Of a stretch of DNA of 64,000 nucleotides, positions 1 through 8,682 are shown one piece after another. Origin of the DNA: Shewanella kaireitica (GTDB lineage: Bacteria > Pseudomonadota > Gammaproteobacteria > Enterobacterales > Shewanellaceae). The notes below the pieces were generated by a model that saw only the letters and a list, made by a program, of their open reading frames with translations, did no database searches and was not told the origin of the DNA. A program made the position numbers and the translations under genes. Position 1 is the stretch's first letter. Each line of letters begins with the position of its first letter. The stretch lies in assembly GCF_023284045.1 (NCBI RefSeq), contig NZ_JAKIKQ010000003.1, forward strand, positions 310,001-374,000. The letters are read 5' to 3'.

Positions 1-796
1 TGGTAACTAAATTACTAGCATCACATCTAGTTGAGCCCTAACTTTCACAACCTTGTTTTATATAGAGAACAGTGAATCCCCACTAGAAAATAGCCAGCGG
101 TATTGGCTCTTGTATTTAGCTGAATCGAATCATCAGTTAAAGGTGTAGCTGCTAGATAGGATGTTGAGGTGCCGTCATTCCATGAATTTGCAGATACTGC
201 CAAGGCTCGCCTCTAGTACGTCTAAGTAAGCTCATCGAAAACATCTTTGATTTCGATGAGCTCTTCCGTACCGACTCTTAGTATTTGGTGGCTGATTTAG
301 TTGGTAATAGATCTAAAGTTAACTTGGTAGTGCCCAAAACGTATTAGTTAGCTATTAGTTTTATCAAGCTTCTCTTACCATTTCTTTTATAAAGAGTCCG
401 AGCCGCCCCGGCGAAGTTGTTGAACCGCACTCATTTTAGAAAATAGCTATCGCCTTATATTCGCCATCTGATAGGCAGGAAGTCTGAATGTCTTGAAGTG
501 CGTGGATACACGAGAAAGACCATGGCTCGCCTAAGTCTACCTTGGTAGACCATACCTCTTTCACGCAATTTTTCTTCGATGAATTCGGCAACTTCGATGG
601 GGAAATAGGTATTTTCTGTTAGTTTTCTAACTCACTTTTTCCCAAAAATGAGTTAGACATGTTTGAATTCGTGGTTAATTTTTGTTGGTTGACACAGCGA
701 AAGTCTAACTTTCGCTTCCTAGGTGAGATGGAAGAGATAAATATGGAAAATATTCGAAAAGGCATATTTTCCATATTACGATAAAAGATGTTTATT
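1..796. other. Gene-poor region, no recognisable CDS
   Basis: About 800 bases without a supported gene. A minus-strand open stretch ending near 470 and starting near 640 has no usable start codon and resembles nothing I recognise. Two inverted repeats are visible: 12-base arms at 229-240 and 251-262 (AGCTCATCGAAA and its complement, 10-base loop), and GTCTACC/GGTAGAC at 535-541 and 544-550. Neither is followed by a T-run, so they are not obvious terminators. The stretch may be decayed accessory DNA. Confidence 0.5.
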
Positions 797-1192
797 CTAC
801 CTATACTCAATGCTCGCATTTTCTTCAGATTCGATCTCATTAACCTTATTGATATTTTCAACGCTATCTTGAATGTGTAAATCAGTACTATCAACCGAGG
901 ATTTAACATTACGTTCAAATGTCTCTGCGTGGCCTTGAATTTCCTCTTCAGCTTTAATAATTACCGATTCAACATCGCCTTGAATTTCATCTATGCTGCC
1001 TTGAATGGTTGATTCTGCATTTTCAATTACATATTCAATGTTACTCTTTATGTTTTCGATATTAGTTTCAACTTTATTTACAGATTCATCGTCTATTGAT
1101 TTATAAATATCACCGCCATAAGTAACTAGTGTCAATATAGTCAGAGTAACAACTCCGGATAAACCTGCAGCCACCGCTACTAATGTTTTCAT
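797..1192 (-). CDS. Small secreted or membrane-anchored helical repeat protein, unknown function
   Basis: A protein of about 131 residues that I do not recognise. It has one N-terminal hydrophobic segment (about residues 5-27), a signal anchor or signal peptide, followed by about 90 very acidic residues, predicted helical. In these, short units of the type I-Q-G-x-I/A-E and N-I-E/N-x-I recur, as in apolipoprotein-like or coiled-coil stalks. There is no cysteine and no enzyme motif. The ATG at 1192 is chosen because AAGAG lies 7 bases upstream; a GTG at 1210 and an ATG at 1198 are alternatives. It lies 43 bases (25 to the longest frame) downstream of the BOF gene on the same strand, so the two are probably cotranscribed from the promoter carrying the regulator box near 1700. 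A role in the envelope is inference. Confidence 0.6.
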   Translation of the reverse strand: MKTLVAVAAGLSGVVTLTILTLVTYGGDIYKSIDDESVNKVETNIENIKSNIEYVIENAESTIQGSIDEIQGDVESVIIKAEEEIQGHAETFERNVKSSVDSTDLHIQDSVENINKVNEIESEENASIEYR

Positions 1193-1235
1193 TATCATAC
1201 TCTTACCCACAGTACTTCATTCGTTAAGCCAGTAT

Positions 1236-1598
1236 TTATTGTTTGATTAATAAAGAGTCAGCATCAATTGAAATTTGCTTCCACTCTTTATCTACTTCAC
1301 CAATAATGGTAATTAGTGTTTCAGGGGTTACTGCTTGACCCTGAAATAAATTGTTGTCAATTTCAACTTGAATCTCACCTGTTTCATCTTTAAATAAGTA
1401 CTTTTCATCTCCTTGCGTTGAGATAATATGACCAGTGATTGAAATCAAGGTTTCGTCTTGTGCATCTTGAATTTGTAACACTGTTAATTTCGGGACTGAA
1501 CTAGGACCTTTAAACCCACCTTGTTGAATAGGTGTAATATCCGCAAAGCTAATGCTAGTAAACATAACAAGTGTTAATGCACATAATTTTTTAAACAT
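1236..1598 (-). CDS. YgiW/YdeI-type BOF (OB-fold) periplasmic protein, copy 1
   Basis: A 120-residue secreted protein with a clear signal peptide (MFKKL, hydrophobic core, cleavage after about SFA at 19) and a bacterial OB-fold (BOF, formerly DUF388) domain over the rest. Family features are the early Q-Q-G-G-F-x-G-P motif, the V-x-x-x-x-D-x-x-x-I-x-I-x-G-x-I core and the E-I-Q-V-E-I-D strand. Relatives such as E. coli YgiW and Salmonella VisP are periplasmic stress-tolerance proteins linked to the QseBC two-component system; the ligand is uncertain. It is closely similar to the second copy at 3811-4173. Its promoter region contains a tandem GTGAAG repeat about 100 bases upstream of the start, also present before copy 2, pointing to control by the adjacent response regulator. 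Confidence 0.85.
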   Translation of the reverse strand: MFKKLCALTLVMFTSISFADITPIQQGGFKGPSSVPKLTVLQIQDAQDETLISITGHIISTQGDEKYLFKDETGEIQVEIDNNLFQGQAVTPETLITIIGEVDKEWKQISIDADSLLIKQ

Positions 1599-1696
1599 AA
1601 TTTTTCCTTATAAATTAAATAGCCTAATAAAGGCACGTTGTTAACTTACTTTTCATTCTCTAGTAAATTAGTATGTGGGCATTATGCTGGTAAAGG

Positions 1697-1715
1697 TGTG
1701 AAGAGAACGTGAAGA
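1697..1715 (-). promoter_or_regulatory. Predicted response-regulator box before BOF copy 1
   Basis: On the plus strand the sequence GTGAAG occurs at 1698-1703 and again at 1709-1714, exactly 11 bases apart (CTTCAC-N5-CTTCAC on the gene strand). The same arrangement recurs at 4278-4294 upstream of the paralogous BOF gene, at nearly the same distance from the start codon. Direct repeats one helical turn apart are the usual target of OmpR-class regulators, one of which is encoded between the two sites. The assignment to that regulator is inference. Confidence 0.55.
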
Positions 1716-1848
1716 TATTTTTTTAAATTCAAATAAAATTAAAAATAATTCAGCGCAGTAGATTTAGTCTATTTAACTTAAGGCTAAATGTTTGAAGGAT
1801 AGGATGCTAACTAAGGTAATACTGGCTAGGTTTTGTGGCTGGAATAAA

Positions 1849-3090
1849 CTAAAATTTTACGAAGGAAATAAACTCTTCTCCTGTATCTTTACTGGTAAAC
1901 ACCCAGCCCATTCGTTCGCACACGCGCTCAACAATCACCAAGCCACAACCATAGCCAGCTTGATAAGTTTCGTTTCCTTGATGACGATTAGTAATGGTCA
2001 ACTGTCGCTGTTGTAGGCTGACGTGAATATCAGCAACGCTGTAACTAAAAGCATTTTTAATGAGGTTATTTATCACAATATAAACAAAGGAGGGTGGGCA
2101 CTTTAACATTCCAGGTTGGTGTAGCTCCAAGGAGTAATTTAATCCTTGTTTTAAAAATAAAACCTGTAATTCATCGAGCTGTTTTCTAAGCGCATCTTCA
2201 AGCTGAATATCTTTAAAGTGTGCTTCTTCGATTGATTCCTTACCTAATAATAAAAAGGCTTCAGATAATACCTCCATGTCTTCACAGGCTTGTTGTACGC
2301 GTTTAATCGCTTTTTGTGCAACTGGAAGCTGGTTGGGGATTTTTGCTAATAATTCAGTAGAGCCTTTAATCACCATAATTGGTGTGCGTAACTCATGAGA
2401 TGAAAAGCGACTAAACTCCGTTTCTCGTTGGAAAAAGCCTTCAATATCTTTTTTATTATTAATAAAAGTTTGCTCTATATGCCGTGTTTCACGGTATTTT
2501 GTTTGCAGTTTAGACATTTGCTGGTTAGGTTTCATTTGCGTTATTTTTTGCTCAATGGCGAGTAATGGCAAAGAGATTAAACGCATAAAATAAAAACTGT
2601 AGATCATCACACCCAAGGCAATAAATAAACCAAGGAATACAATGTAGGTATGCAAACTCTCTTCGTATATGTCTAAAAAATCATCGGCATCTTTTTTAAA
2701 GACAATATACATTAACCCTTTACCTGAAGGGTGGTTTGCAATGATGAAGTGTTTGTCCTCAGTGCCTAATAAGTGTTCATTAAAGCCAATGTTTTTAAAA
2801 GGAGCTAACCAAGTAGGTACTTCACGTTCAGTCCAATAAGTATCAAATTCAGCGGTGTTGGGCAACTTGGTTGCTAAACCATAGATGGCGTATTCCTTCT
2901 CGTAACGATCTAATTCAGTATCTAGCCAATGGTGTAAACTAATCACTTCAAGTTTGCTTTCAGCAAGATAAACAGTTGAACCGAAAAAACCGAAAATCAC
3001 CAATAAAGAGATGCTTAAATGGTGTCTTATATGGCGATAAATGCTCGGGTACTGTTTGTTATTCAGATTTAAGTCGGAAGCCTTGCCCAT
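1849..3090 (-). CDS. Sensor histidine kinase of the BOF-linked two-component system
   Basis: A 413-residue inner-membrane histidine kinase. Two transmembrane segments (about residues 25-43 and 148-168) bracket a periplasmic sensor of about 105 residues. A short linker leads to a HisKA domain with the phosphoacceptor in S-S-H-E-L-R-T-P (His232), then a HATPase domain with the N box near I-N-N-L-I-K-N-A-F and a G-x-G-L-x-I-V-E segment. The C-terminus ends soon after the G2 region, rather short but not obviously broken. The start lies 32 bases inside the response regulator gene, so the pair is translationally coupled. The architecture resembles QseC, but the sensor domain gives no clue to the signal. 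It probably phosphorylates the regulator at 3059-3730. Confidence 0.9.
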   Translation of the reverse strand: MGKASDLNLNNKQYPSIYRHIRHHLSISLLVIFGFFGSTVYLAESKLEVISLHHWLDTELDRYEKEYAIYGLATKLPNTAEFDTYWTEREVPTWLAPFKNIGFNEHLLGTEDKHFIIANHPSGKGLMYIVFKKDADDFLDIYEESLHTYIVFLGLFIALGVMIYSFYFMRLISLPLLAIEQKITQMKPNQQMSKLQTKYRETRHIEQTFINNKKDIEGFFQRETEFSRFSSHELRTPIMVIKGSTELLAKIPNQLPVAQKAIKRVQQACEDMEVLSEAFLLLGKESIEEAHFKDIQLEDALRKQLDELQVLFLKQGLNYSLELHQPGMLKCPPSFVYIVINNLIKNAFSYSVADIHVSLQQRQLTITNRHQGNETYQAGYGCGLVIVERVCERMGWVFTSKDTGEEFISFVKF

Positions 3091-3730
3091 GAATAGTCTC
3101 TAGTCGGGATTCATTTTGCCCTTCAGCAAGTTTAGTGCGCAAGCTATATACATGACTTCGCAGTGCATCACTAGAAGGACTTTCATCTCCCCATATTGCT
3201 TGTATGACTTCTTGTCTACTCACAACATTGGGAGCTTTTTTAAGTAACACTTTAAGAATAGTTAATTGAATTGGGCTGACTTTAATAATTTTACCAGCAC
3301 AATTCACCTCTCCACTTTTAACATCTACACTGATATCCGCAAAGCTTAAGTGGCCAATATTTTGCCGCATTCCACGGTGGGAAAGAGCCTGTAAACGTAA
3401 ACTCAACTCTTCTAATGCAAAGGGCTTTACTAAATAGTCATCACCACCAGCTTTAAATGAAGCTATTTTATCTTCAAGCTGATCCTTGGCGGTTAAGAAC
3501 ATAATAGGCGTATCACAAAATAATTCTTCACGTAATTTTCTGACCGCAGTAATGCCATCCATTTTGGGCATCATTATGTCCATGATAATTGCATCATAGT
3601 GATTATCTTGCACTAAGTGTAAGGCTGCCTCCCCATGATAAGCAAAATCAATGGTCATGCCTTCAAGTTCAAGATAATCAGCAATCGTTTCTGCCACGCT
3701 ATGCGTATCATCCACAATTAGTATATGCAT
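3059..3730 (-). CDS. OmpR-family response regulator
   Basis: A 223-residue cytoplasmic response regulator. The receiver domain (about 1-115) has the acidic pair at residues 7-8, the phosphoacceptor Asp51 in I-I-M-D-I-M-M-P-K, the conserved T in F-L-T-A-K and the lysine in Y-L-V-K-P-F. A winged-helix OmpR/PhoB DNA-binding domain follows (about 125-220), ending in the typical E-T-I-H-G-Q-G-F-R-L. It is transcribed with the kinase downstream (32-base overlap) and lies 80 bases below BOF copy 2, so the three could form one operon. The tandem GTGAAG boxes upstream of both BOF genes are its likely binding sites. The gene order recalls ygiW-qseBC of enterics, but orthology is not established. Confidence 0.92.
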   Translation of the reverse strand: MHILIVDDTHSVAETIADYLELEGMTIDFAYHGEAALHLVQDNHYDAIIMDIMMPKMDGITAVRKLREELFCDTPIMFLTAKDQLEDKIASFKAGGDDYLVKPFALEELSLRLQALSHRGMRQNIGHLSFADISVDVKSGEVNCAGKIIKVSPIQLTILKVLLKKAPNVVSRQEVIQAIWGDESPSSDALRSHVYSLRTKLAEGQNESRLETIHGQGFRLKSE

Positions 3731-3810
3731 TTAGCACCTTCATAATAACAACTTATAAATTTGAATGATAAATAGTTATATTAGGAAAGAAGCCAGCTTA
3801 AATCAATCTA

Positions 3811-4173
3811 TTATAAATTGATTATCAATGCATCTACATCCATTGAACTATCACTCCAGTCATTATCGATTTCACCAACAATTGTCACTAACATTTGAGG
3901 CGTAACAGTCTGGTTTTTAAATAAATGGTTATCAATTTCAACTTGGATTCTACCCGTTTTGTCTTCAAACCAATAATCTTCTCCACCATTTGAAAGTACA
4001 ATATGACCTGTTAAAGAAACAATCGCATCATCTTTTGCTTCTAACGCTTGTTTTACAGACAATTCAAGCTCTGAATTAGGCCCAGAAAATCCACCTTGTT
4101 GTACAGCTTCATATTTAGCAAAACTAAGGCTAGAAAATACAATAAGAGGTAACACTATTAATTTTTTAAACAT
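3811..4173 (-). CDS. YgiW/YdeI-type BOF (OB-fold) periplasmic protein, copy 2
   Basis: A 120-residue paralogue of the BOF protein at 1236-1598, colinear over its whole length without gaps. It has a signal peptide of about 19 residues ending S-L-S-F-A, then the BOF domain with Q-Q-G-G-F-S-G-P, the S-L-T-G-H-I-V core and the R-I-Q-V-E-I-D-N strand. The family is periplasmic and linked to stress or cationic peptide tolerance; no catalytic residues are expected. It is the first gene of a possible BOF-regulator-kinase operon. The ribosome binding region just before the start (an AAGGAAAA-type stretch) is nearly the same as in copy 1, showing that the duplication includes upstream DNA. Confidence 0.85.
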   Translation of the reverse strand: MFKKLIVLPLIVFSSLSFAKYEAVQQGGFSGPNSELELSVKQALEAKDDAIVSLTGHIVLSNGGEDYWFEDKTGRIQVEIDNHLFKNQTVTPQMLVTIVGEIDNDWSDSSMDVDALIINL

Positions 4174-4276
4174 GATTTTTCCTTAATAAATAAAGTGGGT
4201 ATTACATAAATTTGTATAAGTAACAGAGCGTTTAAGTCTCGTGCCGCTTAATATGTAGCTACTATATCGATTAAGG

Positions 4277-4295
4277 TGTGAAGACAGTGTGAAGG
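4277..4295 (-). promoter_or_regulatory. Predicted response-regulator box before BOF copy 2
   Basis: GTGAAG occurs at 4278-4283 and 4289-4294 on the plus strand, again 11 bases apart, within TAAGGTGTGAAGA, which closely matches the box at 1697-1715. It lies about 105 bases upstream of the BOF start. Autoregulation of the downstream regulator and kinase is inferred. Confidence 0.55.
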
Positions 4296-4299
4296 AAAA

Positions 4300-4735
4300 C
4301 CTGTATTGGTATGCAAATTAAAATAGCTTAAATTAAAAGAAGAGGTAAAGTCCTAGCTTCTAAGTCCCCAATAAGCAGCTCACTTTTGCTCATTCTACTA
4401 ACAGAGTTTACAGGAGCTGATCTAATTAGTTTTTGTCCAATCATGAGCCTGCATCTACAAGGAACTTACTGACTATCCATCTATCATGAGCTATGCAAGC
4501 TGCTAAATCATGGATGATTTAGCAGAGCGTATAGGAATATATTCACGGCGACTTGCGTAAGCTCAATACAGGTGAATTACATTCGATTGCGACATATTCT
4601 CCTAACAATCCAATAATAAGCTAAGTATCACAATGAGCTCCAAAGGTTCAATGCTGGTAAATTACATTAAGAGTAAATGTTAAGAAGCTGGAAGCAGTTC
4701 ATGTCTGCAATACTTCCAGCGACAAGGTTTAAACG
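4300..4735. other. Intergenic region with inverted and direct repeats
   Basis: No gene is supported here. A near-perfect palindrome with 12-base arms (CTGCTAAATCAT at 4500-4511, complement at 4514-4525, 2-base spacer) is the clearest structure. Two similar segments ending in A-ATTACATT lie near 4565-4585 and 4648-4670 (TCAATACAGGTGAATTACATT versus TCAATGCTGGTAAATTACATT with one gap). A GCTGGAAG/CTTCCAGC stem at 4687-4694 and 4713-4720 sits just after the ligase stop and may end that transcript. The region may hold a short dispersed intergenic repeat. Confidence 0.4.
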
Positions 4736-6640
4736 CTATACGTGGGCGTCAGCGTAGCCCATGCGAGTTAGCGTATTGCGCACAATATCTAAGGTTGCTG
4801 GGTCTTCTATAGTTGCTGGCACATTGTATTTTTTATTGTCGGCGATGTTACGCATGGTGCCGCGCAAGATTTTACCCGAACGGGTTTTAGGCAGCTTTTG
4901 TACCGCGCTCACTAACCTAAATGCAGCCACGGGTCCTATCTCTTTACGCACTAGTGCCATCAACTGTTTGTTCAACTCTTGCTCATCCAGCGAGACACCT
5001 TTTTTGAGTACCACCAGCCCTAGAGGAACTTGTCCTTTTAGCTCATCTTCAACGCCAATCACTGCCGCCTCGGCAACGGCATCGTGCTGACACAATACCT
5101 CTTCAAAGCGCCCTGTCGATAAGCGATGTCCGGCGACATTAATAATGTCATCGATGCGGCTCATAATATAAAGGTAACCATCATCATCTTTATAGCCTGC
5201 ATCACCCGTTAAGTAATAACCTGGGTACATAGACAAGTAGCTATCAACATAGCGCTGCTCATTTTGCCAAAGTGTCGTTAACGTCCCTGGCGGTAGCGGT
5301 AGCTTAATCACTACATTACCAGACTCATTGGCAGCAACTTGCTCACCCATGACATCAACCACTTCAATTTGATAACCCGGCACCGCCAGCGCTGGCGAGC
5401 CAGCTTTAACCTCAACCGGCGCATACCCCATAAGGTTTGCAGCCACAGGCCAGCCTGTTTCGGTTTGCCACCAATGATCAATAACTGGTTTTTTAAGTTT
5501 ATCTTCAGCCCAGTGCAAGGTATCAGGATCGCAGCGCTCGCCAGCTAAAAACACATTCTTTAAGCATGAAAGGTCGACACTATTTAAATATTCGCCATCA
5601 GGATCGTCACGTTTAATCGCGCGTATTGCAGTGGGTGCGGTAAAAAAGCTTTTAACATTGTATTTAGCAATAGTTCGCCAAAATGCGCCGGGATCAGGGG
5701 TACCAATTGGCTTTCCTTCATACATTAAGGTGGTCGCGCCCACCAGCAAGGGACCGTACACTATGTACGAGTGGCCCACTACCCAGCCCACATCTGATGC
5801 CGCCCAAAAGCTATCACCCGCTTCAATGTCATAAATGTGTTTCATTGACCATGCGAGCGCCACACTATGGCCGCCATTATCACGTACCACCCCTTTTGGT
5901 TGGCCTGTGGTGCCTGAGGTATAAAGAATATACAGCGGTTCGGTTGCATCTACCGCCACACAATCAATATTGGGTGCGGTTGCCACGCCAGTTTGCCAGT
6001 CAACATCCCGGCCAACTTGTAAGCTTGCTTCAAGCTGACTGCGATTTAAGATAAGGCAATGTTCAACCTTGTGAGTCGCTTGCTCTAGTGCGTTATCCAG
6101 TAGCGGCTTATAAGCCACGACACCTGATGGCTCAATGCCGCATGAAGCAGACAAAATAAGTTTAGGTTTAGCGTCATTAATACGGGTGGCTAACTCATTA
6201 GCGGCAAAACCGCCAAAGACCACTGAATGAATTGCGCCGATACGGGCACAGGCCAACATGGCATAAGCGGTTTCTGGCACCATAGGCATGTAGATCACCA
6301 CGCGGTCACCCTTTTTCACGCCAATTGAATCCATATAGCCTGCGAGCCGGCTGACCTGAGCTTGCAGCTCTGCATAGGTAATTCCGTATTCAGTATCGGT
6401 AACTGGACTAACATATTGAATCGCTACCTGCGCTCCGCGCCCCGCCTCTACATGCCTATCGACTGCGTTATAACAAGTGTTGAGCTTTGCCCCTTTGAAC
6501 CAGTGATAGAAAGGTGCCTCACTGTCATCGAGCACTTTGTCCCATGGTGACACCCAATCTATAGTTTGTGCCGCCTGCGCCCAAAAATGTTGCGGGTCTG
6601 AGATCGAACTTGCATGTAACTGCGTGTTTTTATCTTTCAC
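4736..6640 (-). CDS. prpE: Propionyl-CoA synthetase-like AMP-forming acyl-CoA ligase
   Basis: A 634-residue member of the acetyl/propionyl-CoA synthetase family, close in length to E. coli PrpE (about 628). It would activate a short-chain carboxylate with ATP and CoA through an acyl-adenylate in the cytoplasm. Visible motifs are the P-loop-like Y-T-S-G-T-T-G-Q-P-K-G-V, the W-W-Q-T-E-T-G-W-P segment, the Y-L-T-G-D-A-G-Y core and the catalytic lysine in K-T-R-S-G-K-I-L-R-G-T near the C-terminus. The start chosen is GTG at 6640 with GGAG 8 bases upstream; a longer frame reaches 6691. It is divergent from liuR and may share its operator at 6933-6948. Propionyl-CoA arises in valine and isoleucine breakdown, which fits the context, but isovalerate or acetate cannot be excluded as substrates. 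Confidence 0.85.
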   Translation of the reverse strand: MKDKNTQLHASSISDPQHFWAQAAQTIDWVSPWDKVLDDSEAPFYHWFKGAKLNTCYNAVDRHVEAGRGAQVAIQYVSPVTDTEYGITYAELQAQVSRLAGYMDSIGVKKGDRVVIYMPMVPETAYAMLACARIGAIHSVVFGGFAANELATRINDAKPKLILSASCGIEPSGVVAYKPLLDNALEQATHKVEHCLILNRSQLEASLQVGRDVDWQTGVATAPNIDCVAVDATEPLYILYTSGTTGQPKGVVRDNGGHSVALAWSMKHIYDIEAGDSFWAASDVGWVVGHSYIVYGPLLVGATTLMYEGKPIGTPDPGAFWRTIAKYNVKSFFTAPTAIRAIKRDDPDGEYLNSVDLSCLKNVFLAGERCDPDTLHWAEDKLKKPVIDHWWQTETGWPVAANLMGYAPVEVKAGSPALAVPGYQIEVVDVMGEQVAANESGNVVIKLPLPPGTLTTLWQNEQRYVDSYLSMYPGYYLTGDAGYKDDDGYLYIMSRIDDIINVAGHRLSTGRFEEVLCQHDAVAEAAVIGVEDELKGQVPLGLVVLKKGVSLDEQELNKQLMALVRKEIGPVAAFRLVSAVQKLPKTRSGKILRGTMRNIADNKKYNVPATIEDPATLDIVRNTLTRMGYADAHV

Positions 6641-6992
6641 TATGCATACTCCAGTTAACGTCATCTGAGCGTAATCACGACTACATCTCAATGATTATTG
6701 TCCTTTGAAGCATTATGCTCCGCTGCACAAAAAATCCCCATTAGACCTTAGAATGAGTATATGGAATAACGTAAAACAACACTACCCCAAAGCCAAACCC
6801 AACCATAAGTAACTGTTAAATAACAACTTAACTTCAAACCGCCTATTGAAAAGTCAATCACTTGTCTATCTCATCAAGCGAGATTGGAACGCACAATTGA
6901 CATGAAAATATTGTTTGCCAACCACCTCAAACTTTACCTTTACGTAAACTTCATATATCGTGCAAGAAAAGTTAATAAATATGGTGTTATTA
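6641..6992. other. Divergent control region between the CoA ligase and liuR
   Basis: A 350-base AT-rich spacer between divergent genes. It holds the LiuR-like 16-mer at 6933-6948 and, nearer the ligase, an isolated AACGTAAAA half site around 6764-6772. No ORF is supported. Confidence 0.6.
6933..6948. promoter_or_regulatory. Predicted LiuR operator upstream of liuR
   Basis: TTTACCTTTACGTAAA is an inverted repeat with one mismatched position, 45 bases before the chosen liuR start. It aligns base for base with the perfect palindrome TTGACGTTAACGTCAA upstream of etfB (36873-36888), giving the shared pattern TT-K-AC-S-TTWACGT-M-AA. LiuR regulons in gammaproteobacteria are known to use such ACGT-containing MerR-type palindromes. 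The site would place liuR and the liu operon under autoregulation. Confidence 0.7.
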
Positions 6993-7388
6993 ATGTCAGA
7001 CAACCAGTTACCCCAAACGACATACTCTATCAGTGATCTATCAAAAGAGTTTGATATCACAACTCGTAGTATTCGTTTTTATGAAGATCAAGGGCTGCTT
7101 AAACCTAAGCGCCGTGGCCAGACTCGTATCTACAATCTGAAAGATCGAGTAAGACTCAAACTTATATTACGCGGTAAGCGTTTAGGCTTTTCACTCGCTG
7201 AGACCAGACGCTTATTCGAACTTTACGATGCAGATAAAAACAGCAGCACACAACTACATACCATGCTCGACTTGGTGGAAGACAAAAAAGTCGCCCTGCA
7301 GCAGCAGATGGATGACATCAAAGTCGTGCTCATGGAGCTAAATTCCGCGGAGCAGCAATGCCGCGATGCACTGGCCAATAATAGCTAG
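6993..7388 (+). CDS. liuR: LiuR, MerR-family regulator of branched-chain amino acid degradation
   Basis: A 131-residue MerR-type transcription factor. The N-terminal winged helix-turn-helix carries the family signature Y-S-I-S-D-L-S-K-E-F, then T-T-R-S-I-R-F-Y-E-D-Q-G-L-L. Next come the wing (R-R-G-Q-T-R-I-Y) and the second helical part with the lipid-catabolism hallmark L-G-F-S-L-A-E-T-R. A dimerising coiled coil (about residues 85-120) ends the protein, and no metal-binding cysteine cluster is present, as in LiuR rather than CueR or MerR. The start is placed at 6993 (GGTG 6 bases upstream); an in-frame ATG at 6981 and a GTG at 6960 are possible. It heads the liu operon, which starts 104 bases downstream. 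Confidence 0.92.
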   Translation: MSDNQLPQTTYSISDLSKEFDITTRSIRFYEDQGLLKPKRRGQTRIYNLKDRVRLKLILRGKRLGFSLAETRRLFELYDADKNSSTQLHTMLDLVEDKKVALQQQMDDIKVVLMELNSAEQQCRDALANNS

Positions 7389-7492
7389 TCAGCAACAGTC
7401 ATTGATAACACCAATAGAATAATAAGCCTGCGAGTATCACGACACAGATCAGTGAACTCGCACAGATAGACAATTTGACAGGACACAAGCAC

Positions 7493-8662
7493 ATGACTCA
7501 ACTCTACTCATCTCTAAACTTCGGCCTTGGCGAAGATGTCGATATGCTACGCGATGCCATACAAGGTTTTGCTGCCAATGAAATTGCCCCTATCGCGGCA
7601 AAAACCGATCTTGATAACGCCTTTCCCAATGAGCTTTGGCCTGTATTAGGCGACATGGGCTTATTAGGTGTCACCGTATCAGAAGAGTACGGCGGAGCAG
7701 ACATGGGTTACCTTGCCCACGTGGTTGCTATGGAAGAGATTTCACGCGCATCCGCCTCTATCGGTTTAAGCTACGGCGCTCACTCAAACCTATGTGTAAA
7801 CCAGATAAACCGTAACGGTAATAGTGAACAAAAAGCCAAGTATCTGCCTAAACTGATAACCGGTGAGCATATTGGTGCATTAGCGATGAGTGAGCCCAAT
7901 GCGGGCTCTGATGTAGTGTCAATGAAACTGCATGCCCGCAAAGAGGGCGATAGATACATTCTTAACGGCAACAAGATGTGGATCACCAACGGTCCAGATG
8001 CCCACACTTATGTTATCTACGCTAAAACGGATCTCGATAAAGGCGCCCACGGCATTACCGCATTTATCGTTGAGCGTGGTTTTAAAGGTTTCACTCAAGC
8101 GCAAAAGTTAGACAAGCTCGGTATGCGCGGATCAAACACTTGCGAGCTAGTTTTTGAAGAGTGTGAAGTGCCTGAAGAGAATATTCTTGGCGGACTCAAC
8201 AATGGCGTTAAAGTACTAATGAGTGGCCTTGATTACGAGCGTGTTGTTCTGTCTGGTGGCCCACTTGGGATCATGACAGCCTGTATGGACATTGTTGTTC
8301 CTTATATTCACGAGCGCGAACAGTTTGGTAAGTCTATCGGGCAATTCCAACTAGTACAGGGCAAACTTGCCGATATGTACACAGGCATGAACGCCGCTAA
8401 GTCATACATCTACAACGTTGCCAAATCTTGTGACCGTGGTGAAACCACGCGTAAAGATGCCGCTGGAGCCATTTTATACTCAGCAGAGCTAGCGACTAAA
8501 ATGGCACTAGATGCGATTCAGCTTCTTGGCGGTAACGGTTACGTTAATGAGTACGCCACAGGCCGCTTATTGCGTGATGCCAAACTCTATGAGATTGGCG
8601 CTGGCACCTCTGAAATTCGCCGTATGTTGATTGGCCGAGAGCTGTTTAACGAATCAAAGTAA
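7493..8662 (+). CDS. liuA: LiuA, isovaleryl-CoA dehydrogenase
   Basis: A 389-residue acyl-CoA dehydrogenase that oxidises isovaleryl-CoA to 3-methylcrotonyl-CoA with FAD, passing electrons to electron transfer flavoprotein (etfBA lie at 35104-36776). The three family domains are in order. Signatures are [10 protein letters not shown] in the FAD region, W-I-T-N-G, the isovaleryl-type catalytic glutamate in [15 protein letters not shown], and [12 protein letters not shown] near the end. The glutamate in that position (rather than in the C-terminal G-x-G) separates isovaleryl-CoA dehydrogenases from most relatives. The start at 7493 follows an AGGA motif; the frame remains open to 7475. First structural gene of the leucine pathway. 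Confidence 0.95.
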   Translation: MTQLYSSLNFGLGEDVDMLRDAIQGFAANEIAPIAAKTDLDNAFPNELWPVLGDMGLLGVTVSEEYGGADMGYLAHVVAMEEISRASASIGLSYGAHSNLCVNQINRNGNSEQKAKYLPKLITGEHIGALAMSEPNAGSDVVSMKLHARKEGDRYILNGNKMWITNGPDAHTYVIYAKTDLDKGAHGITAFIVERGFKGFTQAQKLDKLGMRGSNTCELVFEECEVPEENILGGLNNGVKVLMSGLDYERVVLSGGPLGIMTACMDIVVPYIHEREQFGKSIGQFQLVQGKLADMYTGMNAAKSYIYNVAKSCDRGETTRKDAAGAILYSAELATKMALDAIQLLGGNGYVNEYATGRLLRDAKLYEIGAGTSEIRRMLIGRELFNESK

Positions 8663-8682
8663 GCCATGCTCAATCATTAATA

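Noticed and set aside
619..918. Minus-strand open frame of 99 codons near the left edge
   Set aside because: It overlaps the better supported helical protein gene in another frame and has no recognisable domain or ribosome binding site.
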